The notes: generated from the sequence alone by a model not told the origin. A DNA stretch of 34,078 bases from Streptomyces sp. A1136 (GCF_004795055.1 NZ_SSBJ01000056.1:1-34078); one strand, 5' to 3'; positions 24,607-32,093 are shown, counted from the first letter of the stretch. Program-made: numbers and translations.

Positions 24607-24934
24607 GCCGGAACCTCCCCATCTACTTCCACAGAGCGAAATTCAACGTTCTGTTGACGGAGTCTTCACCGCGATCCGAAGCCAGTCAAGAGTGTCCGGA
24701 CGGACCGCCGACAGCCTCGGGAGCCAGTTGGACGTTTCCACAAGATGGAATTAAGATTTCACTATACAGAATGTAGCTATCACCATCCAGGGACGCCGGG
24801 TAACTTCAGGGCACCCTCCGTCTCCCGGACAAACCCCCTCTGACCGGCGGGGAAGGCATCGCCCGGCTCTAGGGCCGACGCCGACCGACCGGTAGGCTGC
24901 TTCCTTGCCTGCCAGCACCGAAAGGACCGCGCCC
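24607..24934. promoter_or_regulatory. Divergent allB/allR regulatory region (328 bp, no gene)
   Basis: This is the longest gene-free stretch of the window and is locally AT-rich around 24733-24780, unusual for the region. It contains the allR promoter with embedded inverted repeat (24728-24757), and, nearer allB, TTCCACAGAGCGAAA (24627-24641) and the 5-5-5 inverted repeat TCAAC-GTTCT-GTTGA (24643-24657). I could not find a convincing -10/-35 pair for allB. TAGCTAT and TATACA near 24763-24780 are other possible -10 elements. Confidence 0.6.
24728..24757 (+). promoter_or_regulatory. Candidate allR promoter with IclR-type operator in the spacer
   Basis: TTGGAC (24728-24733) and TAAGAT (24752-24757) are separated by 18 bp. 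Inside the spacer is the perfect inverted repeat TTCCA-CAAGA-TGGAA (24736-24750). TTCCA/TGGAA arms resemble known IclR-family operators. Binding there would block RNA polymerase, giving autorepression. The same architecture is seen at aceB (32065-32093). Confidence 0.6.
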
Positions 24935-25738
24935 GTGCCGACGTCCAGCGCCAGCACCACCGACGCTTCCGCCAAGCGCACCGCCGGCGGCGGTGGCGTC
25001 CAGTCCCTGGAGCGCGCCTTCGACCTGCTCGAACGCATGGCCGACGCGGGGGGCGAAGTCGGCCTCAGTGAGCTCTCCGCCGCGAGCGGCCTGCCGCTGC
25101 CGACGATCCACCGTCTCATGCGCACCCTCGTGGCGTGCGGGTACGTCCGCCAGCAGCCCAACCGACGCTACTCCCTCGGTCCCCGGCTGATCCGCCTGGG
25201 CGAGTCGGCCGCCCGGCTGCTCGGCACCTGGGCCCGGCCCTACCTGGCCCGCCTCGTGGAGGAGACCGGGGAGACGGCGAACATGGCACTGCTCGACGGG
25301 GACGAGATCGTCTATGTCGCCCAGGTGCCCTCCAAGCACTCCATGCGCATGTTCACCGAGGTCGGCCGCAGGGTGCTGCCCCACTCCACCGGCGTGGGCA
25401 AGGCGCTGCTCGCTCACACCCCCGCCGAGGAGGTCCGCGCCCTGCTCGCGCGCACCGGCATGCCGGCCGCGACCGAGAAGACCATCACCACGCCCGAGGG
25501 CTTCCTGGACGCCCTGGAGCAGGTCCGCAAGGCCGGCTACGCGGTCGACGACAACGAGCAGGAGATAGGGGTCCGCTGCCTGGCGGTGTCGGTGCCGAAC
25601 TCCCCGACCGCCGCGGCGATCTCCATCTCCGGCCCGGCGGGCCGGGTGACGGAGGCCGTGGCCGAGTCCTTCGTGCCGATCCTCCAGGGCGTCGCGGCCG
25701 AGCTGTCGGTGGCGCTGCAGAGCCAGAGCCCCGCGTAG
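24935..25738 (+). CDS. allR: IclR-family transcriptional regulator, AllR-like
   Basis: A 267-residue IclR-type regulator. The winged helix-turn-helix starts after a Ser/Ala-rich tail: VQSLERAFDLLERMADAGGE, LSELSAASGLPLPTIHRLM, then the wing GYVRQQPNRRYSLGPRLIRL. The effector domain contains GETANMALLDGDEIVYVAQ, LPHSTGVGKALLAH and the C-terminal GYAVDDNEQEIGVRCLAVSV with ISISGPAGRV. Its position divergent from allB-alc, and near aceB, matches the AllR repressor of Streptomyces coelicolor allantoin genes (established family knowledge; effector not deducible here). The start GTG 24935 is chosen because of an AAAGGA ribosome binding site; a TTG at 24905 is less likely. A bidirectional terminator follows. 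Confidence 0.92.
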   Translation: MPTSSASTTDASAKRTAGGGGVQSLERAFDLLERMADAGGEVGLSELSAASGLPLPTIHRLMRTLVACGYVRQQPNRRYSLGPRLIRLGESAARLLGTWARPYLARLVEETGETANMALLDGDEIVYVAQVPSKHSMRMFTEVGRRVLPHSTGVGKALLAHTPAEEVRALLARTGMPAATEKTITTPEGFLDALEQVRKAGYAVDDNEQEIGVRCLAVSVPNSPTAAAISISGPAGRVTEAVAESFVPILQGVAAELSVALQSQSPA

Positions 25739-25752
25739 TCCCCGCCGTACGC

Positions 25753-25793
25753 GAAGCCCCGGCACCGCCCGCGAGGGAGGGTGCCGGGGCTTC
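25753..25793. terminator. Bidirectional terminator between allR and the ABC ATPase
   Basis: A perfect 14-bp stem, arms GAAGCCCCGGCACC (25753-25766) and complement (25780-25793), with a 13-nt loop. It lies between the convergent genes allR (ends 25738) and the ABC ATPase (ends 25821). Confidence 0.85.
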
Positions 25794-25820
25794 TCGTGTG
25801 GCCGCCGGGGCCCGCGCCGC

Positions 25821-26504
25821 TCAGGCCGTCGGGACCGACCGGGTGAGGCGACCGTCGGCCATCCGCGCCGTACCGTCCATCCGCTCCAGGTGGGCATGGT
25901 CGTGGGTGACCAGCACGGTGGCCGTGGAGCGCTCGCGGGTCAGGGTGACCAGGAGGTCGAGCACGGCCGCTCCGCGCTCGTGGTCCAGCGCGCTGGTGGG
26001 CTCGTCGACCAGCAGCACGGCGGGTTCGTTCATCAAGGCGCGGGCGATGTTGACGCGCTGGCGCTGGCCCCCGGACAGCTGGTGGGGACGCCTGTCGGCC
26101 TTGTCGGCCAGGCCCACGGCGTCCAGCAGCTCCAGCGCCCGGCCCCGGGCCGCCCGGGCGGGGCGGCCCGCGAGGTGGGCCATCACCTGGAGCTGCTCGG
26201 CGGCGGTCAGCGACGCGGGGAGATTGGGCTGCTGGAAGACGATCCCGATCTCCTCGCGGCGCAGCCTCGACTTCTCGGCCGGGCCGAGGTCGGCGGTGTC
26301 CCGGCCCGCGACGACCACCTGTCCCGAATCCGGGGTGACGAGCGTGGCGGCGACGGCGAGCAGGCTGGACTTCCCGGAACCGGAAGGCCCGACGACCGCG
26401 GTGAGGGTGCCGCCGGGCACCTCCAGGCAGACGCCGTCCAGCGCGGTGAGCCGGCCGTCGCCGTCGGGGTAGGTGAGGGTGACGTCGTGCAGGCTCAGGG
26501 TCAT
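25821..26504 (-). CDS. MacB/LolD-type ABC transporter ATP-binding protein
   Basis: A 227-residue ATPase of the FtsE/MacB/LolD class. It has Walker A GPSGSGKSS, Q-loop GIVFQQPNLPASLT, signature LSGGQRQRVNIARAL, Walker B LLVDEPTSALD and H-loop VLVTHDH. It pairs with the FtsX-like permease gene, which overlaps its start by 4 bp (ATGA). Such modules export peptides or antibiotics or act in cell-envelope signalling; the substrate is unknown. The two-component system gene pair lies on the other side of the permease and is divergent, a common resistance or envelope-stress arrangement in Firmicutes and actinobacteria. Confidence 0.92.
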   Translation of the reverse strand: MTLSLHDVTLTYPDGDGRLTALDGVCLEVPGGTLTAVVGPSGSGKSSLLAVAATLVTPDSGQVVVAGRDTADLGPAEKSRLRREEIGIVFQQPNLPASLTAAEQLQVMAHLAGRPARAARGRALELLDAVGLADKADRRPHQLSGGQRQRVNIARALMNEPAVLLVDEPTSALDHERGAAVLDLLVTLTRERSTATVLVTHDHAHLERMDGTARMADGRLTRSVPTA

Positions 26505-27586
26505 CGGGCGCTCCCCAGTGCGGTCAGCGGGTCGACGGCGGTGATCCGCCGGATGGACAGGGCCGCGCCCAGGGCGCCGAGCGCGATCATGACCGCGGCG
26601 GGGACGAGGACGGTGGCCGCGTCGAGTACGAAGGGCACCGCGCCGCCGCCGATCAGCGCGCCGAAGCCGGCCGCGAGCGCCGTGCCCAGCCCGGTGCCGA
26701 GACCGAGCATGACCACGGCCTGCCCGAGGGCGTCCCGGAGCAGGTAGCCGGTGGAGGCCCCCAGTGCCTTGAGGACCGCTATGTCACCGCTGCGCTGGAT
26801 GGTCCACACCGTGAAGAAGGCCCCTGTGACCAGCGCCGAGATGGCGAAGAGGAAGCCGCGCATCAGTTGGAGGGAGCCGTTCTCGGAGGTGTAGGAGCCG
26901 ATGGCGCCGAGGGCGTCGTCGAGCGTCTCGGTCCGGGTGCCGGCGGCCTTGTCGCCGGCCGCGAGGTCGACGCCGGGCGCGTCCAGGGCGACGACGGTGG
27001 CGACGGTGCCCCCGACCCCGCCCGGGTTCCCGACGCGTTGCCAGTCCCCCAGGTCCGCCCAGACGACGGGGGTGTGGCTGAACGCCGCGGCGCCGGCCAC
27101 GGCGGCCACGGTCAGTTCGAGCGGGCCGACCCTCAGCCGGTCCCCGGGCCGGGCGCCGCCGAGTTCCTCGGCGGCCTTCCCGGTGAGCACCACCCGCCCC
27201 GGGGCGAGCCGGGAGCCGGGAGGAGCGAGCCGGCCGGCGGGGTCGACGCCGAAGAGGGAGACCGCGGCGGTGCGCTCGCCGCGGACGGCGTTGGCGGTGC
27301 GGATGCCGAGTGGTTGCGCCATCCGCACCCCCGGTCGCGTCCCCCAGGTCCGCCAGGCGCTCTCGGGCAGCTGCGAGTTGGTGAAGGACACCTTCTGGTC
27401 GCCCGGGGGCGCCGCGAAGGACAGGTGGGTGGCGGGCAGTGCGGTGACGGCCGAGATGTTCTCCCGGGCCAGTCCGGACGTGAGCCCGGACAACAGGCCG
27501 ACCAACAGCGTGATCAGCAGGACGACCGCCCCCATGAGGGCGAAGCGGCCCTTGGCGAACCGTAGATCTCTCCATGCGACGAACAT
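26501..27586 (-). CDS. FtsX-like ABC transporter permease
   Basis: A 361-residue MacB-type permease. One N-terminal helix (FALMGAVVLLITLLVGLLSG) is followed by a ~200-residue extracytoplasmic domain and three C-terminal helices: GFLFAISALVTGAFFTVW, a long Gly/Ala-rich helix, and TVLVPAAVMIALGALGAAL. The FtsX hallmark IQRSGDIAVLKALGASTGYL lies between the first two, and the end SIRRITAVDPLTALG is canonical. The ATG at 27586 with GGGTGGGG is chosen over the GTG at 27595, which lies inside that ribosome binding site. It starts the two-gene operon and is divergent from the histidine kinase gene. Confidence 0.9.
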   Translation of the reverse strand: MFVAWRDLRFAKGRFALMGAVVLLITLLVGLLSGLTSGLARENISAVTALPATHLSFAAPPGDQKVSFTNSQLPESAWRTWGTRPGVRMAQPLGIRTANAVRGERTAAVSLFGVDPAGRLAPPGSRLAPGRVVLTGKAAEELGGARPGDRLRVGPLELTVAAVAGAAAFSHTPVVWADLGDWQRVGNPGGVGGTVATVVALDAPGVDLAAGDKAAGTRTETLDDALGAIGSYTSENGSLQLMRGFLFAISALVTGAFFTVWTIQRSGDIAVLKALGASTGYLLRDALGQAVVMLGLGTGLGTALAAGFGALIGGGAVPFVLDAATVLVPAAVMIALGALGAALSIRRITAVDPLTALGSAR

Positions 27587-27633
27587 GGTCCCCACCCTGG
27601 TGTCGGCAGGGGGGCCGGGACATCGCGCGGCGG

Positions 27634-27687
27634 TTCGGTTACCGGTGTCGAAGGGCGGAGCCGGATATCGAACTTTCGGTTGACCGG
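27634..27687. promoter_or_regulatory. Direct repeats in the ABC/two-component intergenic region
   Basis: TTCGGTTACCGG (27634-27645) and TTCGGTTGACCGG (27675-27687) are nearly identical, 41 bp apart. The second overlaps the -35-like TTGACC of the kinase gene. They are candidate binding sites for the adjacent NarL-type response regulator, controlling both the ABC operon (minus) and the kinase operon (plus). No binding data. Confidence 0.4.
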
Positions 27688-27705
27688 GCGCCCGCCGGCC
27701 GCGCT

Positions 27706-27721
27706 TACGCTGGTCAGGCCA
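27706..27721 (+). promoter_or_regulatory. Candidate -10 of leaderless kinase transcript
   Basis: TACGCT (27706-27711) fits TANNNT and ends 9 bp before the ATG at 27721, and no ribosome binding site precedes that ATG. The only -35-like element, TTGACC, is 20 bp upstream, longer than usual. Confidence 0.35.
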
Positions 27722-28929
27722 TGCCCGTACGCCCCCGCTCCCCCGCCTCCCGTCCGCTGACGCCCGTGTCGCGCGTCCTGCGGCTGTGCCTGCACGCGCT
27801 GTTCTTCGGGCTCCTCGCCCTGGCCGCCGGTCGGGCCGTCACCGACTCCGCGCCGCGCGCCGGTTGGGTGGTGACCGCCTGCGCGGTGCTCGCCGCGCTC
27901 TACGCGGGCGGAGCGCTGACCCCCGCCGTGCACCGGTCGTCGCGGGCCGGGACGGTGTGGCTCGGGGCGCTGGGGTGCGTGTGGGCGGCGCTGCTCGTGG
28001 TCTCCCCGGACGGGCTTTGGATCGCCTTCCCGCTGTACTTCCTGGAACTGCACCTGCTGCGGCTGCGTTGGGGGATCGCGGCCGTCGCCATGACGGCCTG
28101 CGCGGCCATCGGCGGTTTCCTCGGGCACAGCGGCCCGGCGGACCGCGTCGTGGTGACACCGGGGGCGTTCCTGGGGCCGCTGCTGGGCGGCGCCGTGGCG
28201 GTGGCGACCGTACTGGGCTACCAGGCGCTGTACCGCGAGAGCGAGCGCCGGCGGCGGCTGATCGAGGAGCTGATGGCGACGCGGGCGGAACTGGCCGACG
28301 CCGAGCGGGGCGCGGGCGTCCTCGCCGAGCGGGAGCGGCTCGCGCGGGAGATCCACGACACCCTGGCGCAGGGGTTGTCCTCCATCCAGTTGCTGCTGCG
28401 GGCCGCCGAGCGCTCGCTCCCCGAGGACGCGGCGGCGCTGGAGCACATCGGTCGGGCGCGCGAGGCCGCCCAGGAGAACCTCGCCGAGGCCCGCCGGTTC
28501 GTACGCGCCCTGACCCCGCCCGATCTGGAGCACGGGTCGCTGCCGGCCGCGCTGGAGCGGCTGTGCTCGGCCGCGCCCGGGCCGCGGGTGCGGTTCTCGT
28601 TGAGCGGCTCGTCCCGGGCGCTGCCCACCCCGTACGAGGTGGCGCTGTTGCGGATCGCCCAGTCGGCGCTGGCCAATGTGGTGCGGCACGCGCGGGCCGG
28701 GCGCGCCGAGATCACCCTGACCTTCATGGACGCCTCGGTCACGCTGGACGTCGTCGACGACGGCCACGGCTTCGACGTCTCCTCGGCGCCCTCCGGGGAC
28801 GGCGGGTTCGGCCTGCCCGCGATGCGCTCGCGCGCCGAGACATTGGGCGGGCTGTTCACCGTGGAGTCCGCCCCGGGCCAGGGCACCGCCGTGGCCGTGA
28901 CCCTGCCGCTGCCCCTGGAGGCACCCTGA
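27721..28929 (+). CDS. NarL-type sensor histidine kinase (HisKA_3)
   Basis: A 402-residue membrane sensor kinase. The N-terminal ~180 residues have about six hydrophobic helices with little periplasmic domain, the pattern of membrane-sensing kinases (DesK/LiaS-like). A cytoplasmic linker ESERRRRLIEELMATRAELAD leads to the HisKA_3 motif ERLAREIHDTLAQGLSS, with phospho-acceptor His212. The HATPase domain has NVVRHARAG (N box), DVVDDGHGFD (G1) and GGFGLPAMRSRAE (G2). The stop overlaps the regulator ATG by 1 bp (TGATG). It probably phosphorylates the adjacent regulator. The divergent ABC exporter suggests a signal at the cell envelope (inference). Confidence 0.93.
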   Translation: MPVRPRSPASRPLTPVSRVLRLCLHALFFGLLALAAGRAVTDSAPRAGWVVTACAVLAALYAGGALTPAVHRSSRAGTVWLGALGCVWAALLVVSPDGLWIAFPLYFLELHLLRLRWGIAAVAMTACAAIGGFLGHSGPADRVVVTPGAFLGPLLGGAVAVATVLGYQALYRESERRRRLIEELMATRAELADAERGAGVLAERERLAREIHDTLAQGLSSIQLLLRAAERSLPEDAAALEHIGRAREAAQENLAEARRFVRALTPPDLEHGSLPAALERLCSAAPGPRVRFSLSGSSRALPTPYEVALLRIAQSALANVVRHARAGRAEITLTFMDASVTLDVVDDGHGFDVSSAPSGDGGFGLPAMRSRAETLGGLFTVESAPGQGTAVAVTLPLPLEAP

Positions 28930-29558
28930 TGACCATCCGACTGCTGCTGGCCGACGACCACCCGGTGGTACGGGCGGGGCTGCGGGCCGTGCTGGAGGCC
29001 GAGCCGGACTTCGCGGTGGCGGCGGAGGCGGCGACGGCGGAGCGGGCGGTGGAGCTCGCCGCCTCGGCGAAGGTCGACGTGGTGCTGATGGACCTCCAGT
29101 TCGGGTCCGGGATGCACGGTTCGGCGGCGACGGCCCTGATCACCGCGCTCCCGGCGGCCCCCAGGGTGCTGGTGCTGACCACCTACGACACGGACGCGGA
29201 CATCCTGGCGGCGGTGGAGGCGGGCGCCTCCGGCTACCTGCTGAAGGACGCCCCGCCGGAGGAACTGGCGGCGGCGGTCCGCACGGCGGCGGCCGGCCAG
29301 TCGGCGCTGGCCCCCGCGGTGGCGCTGCGGCTGATGGACCGGATGCGGACGCCCGCGGAGGCGTTGACGAAGCGGGAGCTGGAGGTGCTCCAGCTGGTCG
29401 CGGACGGGTTGTCGAACCAGCAGATCTCCAAGCGGCTGTTCCTCAGTCAGGCCACGGTCAAGTCCCACCTGGTCCACGTGTACGCGAAGCTCGGCGTCGA
29501 CTCCCGCACGGCGGCCGTGGCCGCGGCGGCCGGCCGCCGCCTGATCCGCACCCGCTAG
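28929..29558 (+). CDS. NarL/FixJ-family response regulator
   Basis: A 209-residue response regulator. The receiver domain has the acidic pair in LLADDHPVVRAGLR, phospho-acceptor Asp55 in VVLMDLQFG, Thr in VLVLTTYDTDADI and Lys in GYLLKDAP. The C-terminal LuxR-type helix-turn-helix has LTKRELEVLQLVADGLSNQQ, followed by ATVKSHLVHVYAKLGV. It is translationally coupled to the kinase and is the likely regulator of the divergent ABC operon. It is convergent with the MocR gene, with a gap of only 10 bp. Confidence 0.95.
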   Translation: MTIRLLLADDHPVVRAGLRAVLEAEPDFAVAAEAATAERAVELAASAKVDVVLMDLQFGSGMHGSAATALITALPAAPRVLVLTTYDTDADILAAVEAGASGYLLKDAPPEELAAAVRTAAAGQSALAPAVALRLMDRMRTPAEALTKRELEVLQLVADGLSNQQISKRLFLSQATVKSHLVHVYAKLGVDSRTAAVAAAAGRRLIRTR

Positions 29559-29568
29559 GTGGTCCGCG

Positions 29569-31056
29569 CTACGCGACCCAGTGGGGGCGGCGGACCGCCG
29601 GGGTGAGCGGGACGCCCTCGTGGAACGCGGTCGCGAGGCGGCGCACGGCCTCGTCCAGGCGGTCGGCGGGAAGGGTGTACGGAATCCGCAGCCGGTGCTC
29701 GAAGGTGCCGGGGTCCACCCCGAAGCGAGCCCCGCGCCCGATGTGGACACCCGCGGCCGCGGCCCGTTCCGAGAGCGCGGAGCTGACCGGCTCGCCGAGG
29801 TCCACCCAGAGGGACAGCCCGCCCGGCGGCAGCCGCCACGACCACTCGGGGGTGTACCGCCGCAGCGCCCGCACCAGGGCCCCGCGCCGTACCCGCAGCT
29901 CGGCGAGCCGCTCCGGCAGCACCCGCTCCAGTCCTTCCAGCAGCGGCAGCGCGACCAACTGGTCCAGTACGGAACCGGTCATGTCGGCCGCGGCCCGGAC
30001 CGAGGCCAGCTCGGTGATCACCTTGGCGGTGGCGCGGACCCAGCCGACCCGTAGTCCGCCCCAGTGCGTCTTGCTCAGCGAGCCCAAGGTCACCACGTGG
30101 TCGGCTCCCCCGGGCGGCGCAAGCGAGGCCAACGGGGCAGGTGCCGGTACGTCCAACGCGATGTCGGCGATGGTCTCGTCCACCACCAGCCAGGTGCCGG
30201 TCCGCCGGGTGGCGGAGAGCAGGCGCAGCCGCTGCTCCGGCGGCATCAGCGCGCCCGTGGGGTTGTGGAAGTCGGGGATCACGTAGGCCAGTCGTGGGAC
30301 CGTCTGGCGCAGGGTGGATTCGGCGATCTCCATGTCCCAGCCCGTATCGGAGACCGCGATGGACCCGGTGCGCACCCGGGCGTGCCGCAGCGCGTCGAGC
30401 GCGTTGGCGTAGGTGGGGCTCTCGGTGACGATCCGGTCCCCGGCCCGGCACAGCAGGCTCACCGTCAGCGCGAACGCCTGCTGGGCTCCGGCCGTCACGA
30501 GGATCTGTTCCGGGCGGGTCGGCAGGCCGCGCCGGGTGAACCGGTCCGCCACGGCCGTGCGCAGGGCGGGCAGGCCGAAGGGGTGGTAGCCGGGGGTGCG
30601 GGCCGCCTCGGGGAGCCTGGCCGCGGCCCAGGCCAGGGCCTCGGTGAGGGCCCCGTCGGGGGCTCCCATGGCGGCTATGGCGAGGTCCGTGCCCGGGTCC
30701 TGGTCGGCGCTGTACCCGCCGGCGCCGAGGAGGGCGTGGGCGCCGACGGGGCGGTGCCCGTCGGGCAGGTCGGTCCAGGTGCCCGCGCCGCGCCGGCTGC
30801 GTGCGTAGCCGCTCTCGCGCAGCAGGTCGTAGGCGCCGGTGACGGTGGCCCGGCCGGCGCCGATCGCCTCGGCCAGTTCGCGTTCGGCGGGCAGCCGCAC
30901 GTGCAGCGCGATCCGGCCGTCGAGGATCAGGGTCCGCACCGCGTCCGCGAGGGCCCGGTAGCCGGGCCGGGCCAGGAGCGCCGGCGGCAGGAGCGCCGCG
31001 AGCTGACGGCTGCCGATGGTCGTGTCCGCGGACTGGACGGTTCGCCCGTTCGCCAT
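29569..31056 (-). CDS. MocR-family regulator: GntR helix-turn-helix fused to aminotransferase-like domain
   Basis: A 495-residue chimera of an N-terminal GntR-type winged helix (RALADAVRTLILDGRI, LPAERELAEAIGAGRATVTG) and a fold-type I PLP aminotransferase domain. The PLP-binding segment SLSKTHWGGLRVGW has Lys329. DFHNPTG and TAGAQQAF are also present, so PLP binding is probably retained. Family members sense PLP or an amine and regulate neighbouring genes, for example vitamin B6 or GABA genes. The ATG at 31056 has a strong GGGGGAGG ribosome binding site. It is divergent from an 82-residue ORF, with four ATTGGC boxes between, a typical MocR target layout. Confidence 0.93.
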   Translation of the reverse strand: MANGRTVQSADTTIGSRQLAALLPPALLARPGYRALADAVRTLILDGRIALHVRLPAERELAEAIGAGRATVTGAYDLLRESGYARSRRGAGTWTDLPDGHRPVGAHALLGAGGYSADQDPGTDLAIAAMGAPDGALTEALAWAAARLPEAARTPGYHPFGLPALRTAVADRFTRRGLPTRPEQILVTAGAQQAFALTVSLLCRAGDRIVTESPTYANALDALRHARVRTGSIAVSDTGWDMEIAESTLRQTVPRLAYVIPDFHNPTGALMPPEQRLRLLSATRRTGTWLVVDETIADIALDVPAPAPLASLAPPGGADHVVTLGSLSKTHWGGLRVGWVRATAKVITELASVRAAADMTGSVLDQLVALPLLEGLERVLPERLAELRVRRGALVRALRRYTPEWSWRLPPGGLSLWVDLGEPVSSALSERAAAAGVHIGRGARFGVDPGTFEHRLRIPYTLPADRLDEAVRRLATAFHEGVPLTPAVRRPHWVA

Positions 31057-31070
31057 GCCAACCTCCCCCG

Positions 31071-31131
31071 ATTGGCTCTGCCCGCCAGGCCAATCAAGGG
31101 ACCACACTCCCCGTATTGGCCCCCGATTGGC
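31071..31131. promoter_or_regulatory. Four ATTGGC boxes between the MocR gene and the small ORF
   Basis: ATTGGC occurs at 31071-31076, 31115-31120 and 31126-31131 on the plus strand, and inverted (GCCAAT) at 31089-31094. The array spans 61 bp between the divergent starts at 31056 and 31147. MocR proteins often bind repeated half-sites with wide spacing, so this is a likely autoregulatory operator (inference). Confidence 0.6.
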
Positions 31132-31146
31132 AAGGAGACACCGATC

Positions 31147-31395
31147 ATGTCGATGACCCGTGACGCCGCGACGCTGACCGACCGCGACGAACGCGCGCTG
31201 GTGGCCGCCGCCGAGCGGCGGATCTCCGAGCCCCTGCGATTCGGGGCCGCGGTGGACGCCCTGCGCGCGCTGGGCCGGTTCGCACGACGCGGGTTCACCG
31301 CGGGGCGCCCGCGAGGCCACGCGCAAGGGCGAGAATCGCTCTCATGGCAGACGAATCCCCTCACCCCGCCCGGTCCGGCGCCGACCGCCCGGTGA
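31147..31395 (+). CDS. Small unknown protein, 82 residues, divergent from MocR gene
   Basis: I do not recognise this protein. It starts MSMTRDAATLTDRDERALVA with AAGGAG 8 bp upstream. Residues 10-55 are predicted helical, and the rest is Arg-rich and low-complexity. Third-position GC bias holds to about position 31310, after which the frame runs into the start of the next gene, overlapping it by 52 bp. It could be a genuine small protein, or the remnant of a longer gene that ended before the nucleotidyltransferase. Its place opposite the MocR gene makes it a candidate target of that regulator. No membrane segment is visible. Confidence 0.5.
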   Translation: MSMTRDAATLTDRDERALVAAAERRISEPLRFGAAVDALRALGRFARRGFTAGRPRGHAQGRESLSWQTNPLTPPGPAPTAR

Positions 31396-31973
31396 TCGCC
31401 GGCCTGCTCCTCGCGGCGGGCGGCGGGCGCCGCCTGGGCGGGCGCCCCAAGGCGTTGCTGCCCTTCCGCGGCCGCCCGCTCGTCGAGAACGCGGTCCGGG
31501 TGCTGCGCGAGGCGGGCTGCGGCCCGGTGCACGTGGTGCTCGGCGCGTCGGCGGCGGAGGTCCGCGAGCGCGCCGACCTGCGGGACTGCGTCGTGGTGGA
31601 CAATCCGGACTGGGAGCGGGGCATGGGGTCCTCGCTGCGGGTGGGACTGCGCTCGCTGGCCGGTACCGGGGCCGCCGCCGCCTTGGTCTCGCTCGTGGAC
31701 CAGCCGGGGATCGGGGCGGCCGCGGTGGCCCGCGTCCTGGCGGCGTACCGGTCCCCCACCAGCCTGGCGGCGGCGGCCTACGACGGGGAGCGCGGCCACC
31801 CGGTGCTGTTCGGGTCCGCCCGCTGGGACGACATCGAGGAGACCGCGACCGGCGACCGGGGCGCGCGGGCGCACCTGACGGAGCACGCGCAGGAGCTGAC
31901 GCTGGTGGAGTGCGCGGACATCGCCGACGCGTTCGACATCGACACCCCGCCCGACCTGGCGCGCCTGACGTGA
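31344..31973 (+). CDS. MobA/MocA-like nucleotidyltransferase
   Basis: A 209-residue protein of the NTP_transf_3 family. The signature GLLLAAGGGRRLGGRPKALLP is near residue 20, then RGRPLVENAVRVL, NPDWERGMGSSLRVGL and SLVDQPGIGAAAV, ending with VECADIADAFDIDTPPDL. This matches MocA-type CTP:molybdopterin cytidylyltransferases, which finish the cofactor of xanthine dehydrogenase-type enzymes; other members act on different nucleotidyl acceptors. Its place in a purine-catabolic neighbourhood supports a molybdenum cofactor role, but no xanthine dehydrogenase gene is in the window. The ATG at 31344 has a weak ribosome binding site; a GTG at 31392 is an alternative. It lies 262 bp upstream of aceB. 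Confidence 0.82.
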   Translation: MADESPHPARSGADRPVIAGLLLAAGGGRRLGGRPKALLPFRGRPLVENAVRVLREAGCGPVHVVLGASAAEVRERADLRDCVVVDNPDWERGMGSSLRVGLRSLAGTGAAAALVSLVDQPGIGAAAVARVLAAYRSPTSLAAAAYDGERGHPVLFGSARWDDIEETATGDRGARAHLTEHAQELTLVECADIADAFDIDTPPDLARLT

Positions 31974-32064
31974 GCCGGCTTGTGCGCGCGGTGACCGGTA
32001 TGGCACTGAGGGCCACCGATCGGCGGAATATGTCGACCAGGAGAATCTCGACATCAACAAACCA

Positions 32065-32093
32065 TTGAACTTCCACCATGAGGAAATTACTAT
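32065..32093 (+). promoter_or_regulatory. aceB promoter with AllR-like operator in the spacer
   Basis: TTGAAC (32065-32070) and TACTAT (32088-32093) are separated by exactly 17 bp, a good sigma-70-type promoter. The spacer begins with TTCCACCATGAGGAA (32071-32085), arms TTCC/GGAA. The predicted start is near 32100, about 135 nt before the aceB ATG. Compare with the allR promoter at 24728-24757. Confidence 0.65.

Noticed and set aside
28218..29750. A 510-codon minus-strand frame across the kinase and response regulator
   Set aside because: Antisense to two genes with intact phospho-acceptor residues; the product is Ser/Arg/Ala-rich without motifs.
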